Source: an uncultured delta proteobacterium (GTDB lineage Bacteria; Myxococcota_A; Polyangia; Polyangiales; Polyangiaceae). From it: 7,515 nt of DNA. A program made the translations under genes and the position numbers. The notes below the pieces were generated by a model that did no database searches, had not been told where the DNA came from, and saw nothing but the letters and a program-made list of their open reading frames with translations. The stretch lies in NCBI GenBank assembly GCA_903893335.1, contig CAITLX010000801.1, forward strand, positions 1 through 7,515, read 5' to 3'. Shown in pieces: positions 1 through 5,665 of the stretch. Within the stretch, counting starts at the first letter, position 1; each line of letters begins with the position of its first letter.

Positions 1-1054
1 CGAACTGCCCGAAGACGTAGCCGCCGAAGCCGGCGAGCGGGTAGGCCGTCTTGCCCGCGACGTCGATGACCGTGACGTCGAGCCCGTCGGCGTACGGCAC
101 GCCCTCGCGCGTCGCGCGGTCGCGCGTCTGGTGGCGGCGCACGCCGTAGAGGCCGGCCTGGTGGGCGTCCTTCTCGTACTGGAGCACGAGCACGCCCTGG
201 TAGGCGTGGTCGCCGTCGACGAGCTTCGCCTGATCGTCGCGGAACACGAGATCGCCCGCGACCGCGACCGCGAAGGGCGACTCCTTGCCGAGCGGCTTGG
301 TCGCGAACAGCACGCGCTCGCTGAGATCGCCGCGGCGGTAGTCGCCGAAGAGCGACGCGTGGTCGCCGTCGTTGGCGACGAGGCCCATGCCCCAGTGCGA
401 GCCCTGCTGGCCGGCCTTGAGGTTGCCGATGGGCGTGTGCGCCTCGGCATACAGCCACCGCGGCTCGACGCCGAAGGGCATGCGCTCGTCGAGGGGCACG
501 TCGGCGGCGCCGACCCCGTGCGTCACGTCGCCCACGCTCATGCCGCGCGGGACGTCCATCTGCCCGACGACCTCGAGCCAGTCGCCGAACTGCACGCGAG
601 GCGTGACGCGGAACCACTGGTAGAGGTACTTCGACTGGCCGAGCGAGGTGCCCTCGACGCCGCTCTTGCTCGGCTCGAGCGGGAGGTCGCTCTGCGCGGT
701 GCCTCGCAGTTGAAGCTCTCCGTGCACCAGCACGCGGTAGACGCCGGCCTCGGCCTCGGCCACCGGCGTGCGGCCGTCGTCGAGCACGAGTCGCTCGATG
801 AAGCCGGTCTTCGGCGCGGGCGCGGGCGCAACCGGCGCTGCGACCGCCTTCGGAGCGGCGACCGGCGCGGGAGCGACCTGCGGCGCTGGCGCTGCCACGG
901 GCGCTGGCGCGGCGATCGGCGCGGGCGTCGCCGAGGGAGCCTCGGTGGCGGGCGCTTCGGCGGGTTGTGCGACGGCGGGCGCTGCGAGCAGCGCGAGTGG
1001 GGAGAGCACGCCGAGGCCGACGAGAGCCGAGCGCGCGAGGCTGGGACCGTGCAT
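1..1054 (-). CDS. Secreted, probable outer-membrane beta-barrel protein (C-terminus outside window)
   Basis: I read an open frame from ATG at 1054 to the window edge: 351 codons with no stop, so the 3' end is missing. Residues 1-29 look like a Sec signal peptide (MHGPSLARSA start, hydrophobic core around 10-26, AVA|QP cleavage near 29). Residues about 32-82 are an Ala/Pro-rich linker (APAP and AAP units). The rest alternates short polar/aromatic and hydrophobic stretches, such as YLYQWFRVTPRVQFGDWLEV and RWLYAEAHTPIGNLKAG, rich in Gly, Tyr and Trp and without long hydrophobic helices. That pattern fits antiparallel strands of an outer-membrane barrel or porin-like protein. I do not recognise a named family, and the barrel call is inferred from strand pattern only. 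The gene is divergent from the sulfatase-like gene. No strong Shine-Dalgarno is seen; the start is chosen because it gives a complete signal peptide. Confidence 0.72.
   Translation of the reverse strand, partial: MHGPSLARSALVGLGVLSPLALLAAPAVAQPAEAPATEAPSATPAPIAAPAPVAAPAPQVAPAPVAAPKAVAAPVAPAPAPKTGFIERLVLDDGRTPVAEAEAGVYRVLVHGELQLRGTAQSDLPLEPSKSGVEGTSLGQSKYLYQWFRVTPRVQFGDWLEVVGQMDVPRGMSVGDVTHGVGAADVPLDERMPFGVEPRWLYAEAHTPIGNLKAGQQGSHWGMGLVANDGDHASLFGDYRRGDLSERVLFATKPLGKESPFAVAVAGDLVFRDDQAKLVDGDHAYQGVLVLQYEKDAHQAGLYGVRRHQTRDRATREGVPYADGLDVTVIDVAGKTAYPLAGFGGYVFGQF
809..961 (-). repeat. Low-complexity Ala/Pro-coding stretch
   Basis: This degenerate run of GCG/GCC/CCG codons encodes about 51 residues that are mostly Ala and Pro (APAPVAA-like units). 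It sits between the signal peptide and the folded part of the barrel-like protein. It is probably an extended periplasmic or surface linker. The units are irregular at DNA level, so this is compositional bias rather than a clean tandem repeat. Confidence 0.7.
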
Positions 1055-1203
1055 GGGTGGACGGAGCCTACACCAGCACGCGCCGCCGCTCGCTCGTCTC
1101 GTGAGCGTCCGCCCCCCGGAGGGGCGCGGCCCGGCCCCACGACCGATCGACGCGGGCGACGGCGCACCCATTCGCGCCGGCGATGCTAGGTATTGCGCTC
1201 GCC
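1055..1203. promoter_or_regulatory. Divergent intergenic promoter region with a GC hairpin
   Basis: These 149 bp separate two divergent genes (barrel-like protein leftward, sulfatase-like protein rightward) and should hold both promoters. A perfect inverted repeat lies at 1110-1126: CGCCCC, a 5-nt loop CCGGA, then GGGGCG. An extended -10-like element, TGC followed by TAGGTA at 1184-1192, lies 12 bp before the chosen start of the rightward gene. It is one of few A/T-containing patches here. No matching -35 element is clear. The hairpin is directly visible; its function is unknown. Confidence 0.4.
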
Positions 1204-2445
1204 ATGCGCCTCCCCTCCTCGCTCCTCTCCTTGTTCTCCGCATTCGCGCTCGTCGCCGCCTCGCGCTCCGCGTCGGCCGACGCGGCCCCGATGAACGTCG
1301 TGGTCATCACCATCGACAGCCTCCGCGCCGACATGCCCTGGGCGGGCTACCCGCGCGACATCGCGCCGCGACTGACCGAGATCGAGAAGCGCAGCGTGAG
1401 CTACACGCGCGCGTATGCGCTCTCGTCGTTCACCTCGAAGAGCGTCGGGGGGCTGCTCGCGGGCCAGTACCCGTCGAGCCTCGACCGCGACGGCGACTTC
1501 TTCACGCGCTACTTCCCGCCCAACGTGATGCTCGGCGAGCGCCTGCACGACGCCGGCGTGCGCGCGCTCGCGGGGCACGCGCACATGTACCTCGACAAGG
1601 GGCACGGCTTCGAGCAGGGCTTCGACGCGTGGCGCGTCGTGCCGGGCATCACGTTCGACTACAACAAGGACCCCTGGGTCACGAGCCAGAAGCTGACGCC
1701 GCTCGCCGTCGAGATGCTGACCGACGCCGCGTCGCACGACGGGCCGTTCTTCGCGTGGTTTCACTACATGGACCCGCACGACGTCTACCAGCCGCACCCC
1801 GAGGGGCCGGCGTACGGCGGTCGCGCGCGCGATCTGTACGACGGCGAGGTGCGCTTCACCGACGCGTGGGTCGGCAAGCTCGTCGACTTCATCGAGGCGC
1901 AGCCCTGGGGCAAGCACACGGCGATCGTCATCAGCGCCGACCACGGCGAGGCGTTCGGCGACCACCACGAGTGGCGGCACGCCTTCGAGCTGTACGACGA
2001 GCTCGTGCACGTCCCGCTCATGTTCCTCGTGCCGGGCGTCGCGCCGCGGCGCGTCGAGGTGGCGCGCAGCCACCTCGACCTCGCGCCGACCATCCTCGAG
2101 CTCGTCGGCGCGCCTCGGGCCGCCGATCTGCCGGGCACGAGCCTCGCGTCCGAGGTGCTGACGGGCAAGGACGACGCGCCGCGACCGGTGCTGTGCGACC
2201 TGCCCGAGGACAGCTTCAACGAGAGGCGGCGCTCGCTGCTCGACGGCTCGATGAAGCTCATCGCGTTCGCCAACGATTTTCGCTACGAGCTCTACGACCT
2301 GGAGCACGACCCGGGCGAGAAGCAGGACCTGTGGAAGCAGGACCCGGAGCGCTCGAAGGCGATGGTCGCGCGCTACAAGGCCGAGAGCGCGAAGATCCGC
2401 GAGGCGAAGGTGCGCGGCGGCATCGCCAAGCACAAGGACAAGTAG
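1204..2445 (+). CDS. Exported sulfatase-family (alkaline phosphatase superfamily) enzyme with Thr nucleophile
   Basis: This 413-residue protein has the sulfatase fold from end to end. In order: a signal peptide (1-26, ending SASA|DAAP), the first metal-site motif ITIDSLRAD (D38), the nucleophile segment FTSKSVGGLLAG (T77), HYMDPHD (187-193), the second metal motif ADHGE (D246, H247), RHAFELYDELVHVPL (H259), and the usual C-terminal strand ELYDLEHDPGE. Sulfatases need Cys or Ser, matured to formylglycine, in C/S-x-P-S-R. Here Thr sits at that position and the P-S-R is absent. Related phosphoethanolamine and phosphoglycerol transferases use Thr, so a phosphoesterase or phosphotransferase role in the periplasm is at least as likely as sulfate ester hydrolysis. 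An in-frame ATG at 1183 would add seven residues (MLGIALA), but the 1204 start gives a normal signal-peptide n-region. Neither start has a clear ribosome site. The gene converges on the glycosidase-like gene. Confidence 0.88.
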   Translation: MRLPSSLLSLFSAFALVAASRSASADAAPMNVVVITIDSLRADMPWAGYPRDIAPRLTEIEKRSVSYTRAYALSSFTSKSVGGLLAGQYPSSLDRDGDFFTRYFPPNVMLGERLHDAGVRALAGHAHMYLDKGHGFEQGFDAWRVVPGITFDYNKDPWVTSQKLTPLAVEMLTDAASHDGPFFAWFHYMDPHDVYQPHPEGPAYGGRARDLYDGEVRFTDAWVGKLVDFIEAQPWGKHTAIVISADHGEAFGDHHEWRHAFELYDELVHVPLMFLVPGVAPRRVEVARSHLDLAPTILELVGAPRAADLPGTSLASEVLTGKDDAPRPVLCDLPEDSFNERRRSLLDGSMKLIAFANDFRYELYDLEHDPGEKQDLWKQDPERSKAMVARYKAESAKIREAKVRGGIAKHKDK

Positions 2446-2470
2446 GCGACGGGCACGCGCGGCGAAGCGC

Positions 2471-3714
2471 TCAGCGCGGACCGCCGAGCACGGCGGGCTC
2501 GGCGCGGCGCGTGAGGTAGAAGAAGTCGCGGTACTCGACCTGCCGCACGTACTCGCCGGGCTTCCACGTCGTGCTGGGCACGAGCGCCTCGACGGCGACC
2601 TTTTCGCCCCCGCGCTTGCCGTAGAAGAGGAAGCGCGGGAAGGCGAAGTTGACGTCGAGCTGCGCGACGTCGAACGCGCCCGCGGCCGCCATCGCCCGCG
2701 CGATCGACGGCGCGGTGAGGCCATCGCCCATGCCGTAGAAGAGCGTGCGCCCGGCGGCGTCGATGCCCAGCGCCGAGCGCCGGATGACCGTCTCGCCGTC
2801 GACCGTGGCCCCCAGTTGCGCGTGTGCTCGGCGCCGAGGCCCGCGTGGTGCACGCCCTGCTCGACGAGGCAGGGGGGCGTCTGCCGCCACGCGACGAGCT
2901 CGTCGTCGTCGGGCGCGACGACGGGCCACGAGCGGATGCGCACGCGCCCATCGCGGTAGATCGCGACCGTGCACGCCGCCGGCTTGGGCGGGAGCACGAC
3001 GTTGCCCTCGGCCTTCATGCCCCAGTGCCCGTGGATGGCCTGCCACCCGCCGTTGAAGGCCGCGACGAGCGCCTCGGCGTCGGCCGAGGGCACGAGCCCC
3101 GAGCGGCGCGAGCGCGGCACGGCGTCGGAGGCGGGCTCGGCGGTGCCGACGACCTCGTGCAGCGCGACGTGCGCGAGGTCGATCGAGACGACGGCGACGA
3201 CCGCGTAGTTGCGGTGCGGGTCGGGGTGCACGAGCGCCTTGTGGAAGATCGGCGCGCCGTCGCCCTCGAGCGGCACCGGCACCCAGGTGCCGTCGCCGGG
3301 GAGCGCGACCTTGGGGAACGGCGGCGCGAACGGAGGAGGGACGAACGTGATGGCGTCCTGCTCGCGCAGCACGTCGGTGGGCTCTGCCTGTCCGCTCGGC
3401 GCCGCCTCGGTCGGCGCGGGGGGCGGAGCCCCTGGAGCGTCCCAGTACGCCTTGGGGGGCGCGTCGCGGTAGCGCCATGCGTCGACGCGATCTTGCAGGC
3501 CGTAGGCGACGTCCTCGGCCCACGCGATCGCGCGGGGACCGACGACCGAGCGCGCCGCGTCGGCGAGCGCGGGGCCGAGCGAGGGCACGCGGTGGATGGC
3601 GATCCAGAGCCCTCCCGCGCCGACGACTGCCCCGACGGCGAGCCCCGCGACGACGCGCAGCCACACGCCGCTCGTCGCGGTCCGCCTCGACTGCCTCGCC
3701 CTCTGCTTGCGCAC
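2471..3714 (-). pseudogene. Membrane-anchored phosphodiester glycosidase (NAGPA/DUF2233)-like protein, frameshifted
   Basis: Two frames join into one 414-residue protein if one base is restored at the C5 run 2809-2813. The upstream frame reads to AEHTRNWG (residue 302). The downstream frame resumes at ATVDGETV and ends at TGA 2471-2473. Visible parts: a basic N-terminus RKQRARQSRR, a membrane helix at about 18-40, a Pro/Ala-rich stretch at 93-112, AAFNGGWQ at 218-224, then RSALGIDAAGRTLFYGMGDG and an Ala-rich helix ending in QLDVN. These match the order of the phosphodiester-glycosidase fold (fNGg, pRtalGid, LDGGG), which removes or exposes sugar phosphodiesters in other members. The usual LDGG is LDVN here, so activity is doubtful. 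The GTG at 3714 is preferred because GGAG stands 4 nt upstream; a GTG at 3759 would add 15 residues. It follows the pseudokinase gene by 83 bp, so an operon is likely. It is either truly broken or an assembly error; coding quality is intact on both sides. Confidence 0.78.
2809..2813 (-). other. Probable -1 frameshift site in a C5/G5 homopolymer
   Basis: On the coding strand the sequence reads CGC AAC TGG GGG CCA CGG, which leaves the family-like frame. One more G gives TGG GGG GCC ACG GTC and restores the conserved C-terminal half. Without it the frame runs on, with no stop, antisense through the whole sulfatase-like gene to 1186. Automatic annotation would therefore produce a false chimera of over 800 residues. 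Confidence 0.75.
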
Positions 3715-3718
3715 GAAA

Positions 3719-3722
3719 CTCC
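3719..3722 (-). promoter_or_regulatory. Shine-Dalgarno GGAG that decides the glycosidase-like start
   Basis: On the minus strand GGAG is followed by TTTC and then GTG at 3714. This supports starting just before the basic RKQRARQSRR segment and membrane helix, rather than at the upstream GTG at 3759. The 4-nt spacing is slightly short but plausible. Confidence 0.45.
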
Positions 3723-3797
3723 ACGCGCCGCGGGACGCGGCCGCAGGACGTTCGCACACGAGGCCGCTTCGTCAACTTCGCGGGGGCGAGCCCGTCG

Positions 3798-5555
3798 TCA
3801 GCGCGCGACGCTGGGCGGCGGGACGCGCGCGCTCGCCGACGGAGCCGCGCTCGCCGAGGCCGCCGGAGCGCTCGCCGCCTGGAGCGTCGGCGGCGCGCGT
3901 ACGATCGTGGGCGCCTGCGTCGCGCGGCCTGCTGCAGACGCGCGTGGCCCCCGATCGACGAGCGGGCCCCGCACACCGACGGACCTGGCAGCGAGCGCCG
4001 CGAAGCCGACGAAGGCGACCGCGAGGGTCGCGCTGAATGCCGGTGGCACCCGGAGGCGACGCGCGGCTCGCGCGGCCGGCGCGGGGTTGGTCCACGCGAC
4101 CGGACCGGGAGGGAGGAGCGACGAGCGGATCGGCGCAGGCACCGGCGGAGCCACCGACGCGGCCGCGAGCCGCAGCGTGGGCCTCGCCAGGCGCGCGGGT
4201 TCGTCGTCGGACGCCGGCACGATGAGGTCATCGTCGCCGAGCGCCTGCGCTTCGCCCGCATCATCCTCGATCGTGAGAGCCTGCGCCTCGACCTCGTCCT
4301 CCGCGCCGAGCGCTTGCACCTCGACCTCGTCGTCGGCCGTGAGTGCCTGCGCTTCGACCTCATCGTCGGCCGTGAGCGCCTGCGCCTCGACCTCGTCGTC
4401 CGCCGTGAGCGCCTGCGCCTCGACCTCGTCGTCCGCCGTGAGCGCATGCGCCTCGACCTCGTCGTCCGCCGTGAGCGCCCGCGCCTCGATCGTCTCGTCG
4501 TCACCGAGGACATCGTCGTCCGAGAGCGTGGAGACGACGTCGTCGAGGTCGAGCAGGTCGAGCTCCGCGCCGCCAGCCGCCGCGTCGGCGAGCGCCTCGA
4601 GGCTCTCGTGCACCGCCGCGCGCTGCGCCTCGAGCGCCTCTCCGGCCACTTCGTCGACGAAGGCGGCTACGTCCGCCTGCGACGCGACGTGCTCCTCGTC
4701 GAGCGCGTCGAGCGCCGCGAGCAGCCGGGTGACCCGCGCGGGCCTCTCGGCGCGCAGTCGAGCGAGGGCGGCCGCGACGGCCTCGCACACCGCGGCCGAC
4801 GAGCGTTCGACAGGCAGCCCGGGCACCTCGGCGGTGCAGACGGCGTGCGCGACGGCGGACTCGGAGTCGGCGCCGAAGAGCGAGCGCCCCGCGAGCGCCT
4901 CCCACACGAGCACGCCGCACGCGAAGACGTCGACCGCGGGGTCGAGGGGCGCGTCGAACATCGCCCCCACCACCTGCTCGGGAGCCTTGTACGCGAGGCG
5001 CTCGTGGGCGACGCCCGCTCCCGGGCGACACGCGGCGAGGGCGACGCCGCTGTGCACGAGCCGCGACCTGCCCGCGTAGTCGACCAGCACGTTGGTCGGC
5101 GCGACGTCGCCGTGCGGGCACGAACGGGGCGCGGCGTCGTGCAGCGCCGCGACGGCCGCGACGACGTCGCGCGCGACGCGCAGGGCGATGCGCGGAGGGA
5201 GCTCCGCACCGCGCGCCAGCGCGAGCGCGCGGAGGCGATCGAGGCGCAAGCCGTCGACCCACGCCGTCGCCACGACGAGGTCCCCGGCGTCGATGAGGGC
5301 CTCCTCGGGGTGCACGAAGGCGGCGTGCCGGACGCGGGAGGCGGCGCGAGCCTGCGAGAGGAACGCGGCGCGCACGTCGGCCTCGCGCCCCGCCTCGTGC
5401 CGCAGCCGCGTGAGCTCGACCACGCGCGCCCCGGCGACCTCGCCGCGTGCGTGGGCCACGCGACGCTCCACGAGCGTGTCGCTCCCCGTCGGCAACGCCA
5501 CGTCGTAGCGCCCCGACCGTTTCGGCCACGCGGCCGTTGCCGCCCCTCCCCTCAT
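3798..5555 (-). CDS. Ser/Thr protein kinase-like pseudokinase with acidic repeats and one C-terminal membrane helix
   Basis: This 585-residue protein starts at ATG 5555; a GTG at 5591 would add 12 residues. Residues about 15-290 follow the bacterial Hanks-type kinase layout: GRYDV, an N-lobe ending in VDGLRLDRL, catalytic loop HGDVAPTNVLVD (148-159), YKAPEQ (189-194) and DVFACGVLVWEALAGR (209-224). Key residues are missing. There is no glycine-rich loop, the VAIK segment reads RVVELTRL with no Lys, the helix-C Glu is Gln (FLSQARAASR), the HRD Arg is Gly, the loop Lys is Ala, and DFG is HSG. D150 and N155 remain. This argues for a pseudokinase that binds or scaffolds rather than phosphorylates. 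After it come an acidic linker, 11-residue repeats (about 359-440), a Pro-rich stretch, a membrane helix (about 504-524) and an Ala/Ser/Pro tail. The likely topology is cytoplasmic kinase-like domain with a periplasmic tail. It is the first gene of a probable operon with the glycosidase-like gene. Confidence 0.85.
   Translation of the reverse strand: MRGGAATAAWPKRSGRYDVALPTGSDTLVERRVAHARGEVAGARVVELTRLRHEAGREADVRAAFLSQARAASRVRHAAFVHPEEALIDAGDLVVATAWVDGLRLDRLRALALARGAELPPRIALRVARDVVAAVAALHDAAPRSCPHGDVAPTNVLVDYAGRSRLVHSGVALAACRPGAGVAHERLAYKAPEQVVGAMFDAPLDPAVDVFACGVLVWEALAGRSLFGADSESAVAHAVCTAEVPGLPVERSSAAVCEAVAAALARLRAERPARVTRLLAALDALDEEHVASQADVAAFVDEVAGEALEAQRAAVHESLEALADAAAGGAELDLLDLDDVVSTLSDDDVLGDDETIEARALTADDEVEAHALTADDEVEAQALTADDEVEAQALTADDEVEAQALTADDEVEVQALGAEDEVEAQALTIEDDAGEAQALGDDDLIVPASDDEPARLARPTLRLAAASVAPPVPAPIRSSLLPPGPVAWTNPAPAARAARRLRVPPAFSATLAVAFVGFAALAARSVGVRGPLVDRGPRASAAGRATQAPTIVRAPPTLQAASAPAASASAAPSASARVPPPSVAR
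4237..4491 (-). repeat. 33-bp in-frame tandem repeat encoding acidic ALTADDEVEAQ units
   Basis: Units begin at 4237, 4273, 4306, 4339, 4372, 4405, 4438 and 4471. The period is 33 bp except the first unit, which is 36 bp, and the last is partial. Units 4372-4404 and 4405-4437 are identical, and 4438-4470 differs by one base. Outer units are more diverged (ALGAEDEVEAQ, ALTIEDDAGEAQ). Because 33 is a multiple of three, gain or loss of units keeps the pseudokinase frame. The product is a strongly acidic segment of about 80 residues between the kinase-like domain and the membrane helix. Confidence 0.93.
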
Positions 5556-5596
5556 GGCGATTGTCGCCGAGGTTACCACGCCGGGCACCACCCTGC

Positions 5597-5626
5597 CGCC
5601 CGGGGGCCGGAAGCCCCACCCGGGCG
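5597..5626. promoter_or_regulatory. Inverted repeat CGCCCGGG-N14-CCCGGGCG
   Basis: Perfect 8-bp arms lie at 5597-5604 and 5619-5626. Inside them, GGGGC at 5603-5607 can instead pair with GCCCC at 5613-5617 around CGGAA. It lies about 40 nt before the dehydrogenase ATG. It could be a dimeric regulator operator or an RNA stem in the leader. In DNA this GC-rich, chance palindromes of C and G are common, so confidence in function is low. Confidence 0.35.
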
Positions 5627-5655
5627 CTTGCGACCGGGCCGAGCCGGCAGTAGCC

Positions 5656-5663
5656 GAGAGGGA
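5656..5663 (+). promoter_or_regulatory. Ribosome binding site of the acyl-CoA dehydrogenase
   Basis: GAGAGGGA ends two bases before ATG 5666, which places its GAGAGG core at a workable distance. It fixes this ATG as the start, and is the clearest Shine-Dalgarno in the window. Confidence 0.6.
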
Positions 5664-5665
5664 CC

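Larger units (their letters stand above)
5556..5665. promoter_or_regulatory. Divergent intergenic region between pseudokinase and acyl-CoA dehydrogenase
   Basis: These 110 bp separate two outward-facing starts and should contain both promoters. No convincing -35/-10 pair is visible on either strand; a GACAAT hexamer lies just before the pseudokinase ATG on the minus strand. The main structure is the inverted repeat at 5597-5626, listed separately. Confidence 0.45.

Noticed and set aside
131..1189. Plus-strand open frame opposite the barrel-like gene
   Set aside because: Arg/Ala/Val-rich low-complexity product; the opposite strand has a signal peptide and a coherent protein.
2446..2470. Possible bidirectional terminator between convergent genes
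   Set aside because: Only short GC complementarity (GCGC...GCGC) and no T-tract; not distinguishable from chance in this composition.
768..2519. Plus-strand frame overlapping the sulfatase-like gene
   Set aside because: Arg/Ala-rich shadow in another frame of a gene with conserved catalytic motifs.
1186..2808. Continuation of the glycosidase-like frame beyond the C5 run, antisense to the sulfatase-like gene
   Set aside because: After the frameshift the product becomes Arg/Ser/Pro-rich and loses all family resemblance, while the other frame regains it.
2824..5079. Plus-strand frame with a Ser/Ala/Thr-rich repeat
   Set aside because: Antisense shadow across two minus-strand genes; its repeat is the same 33-bp unit read in another frame.
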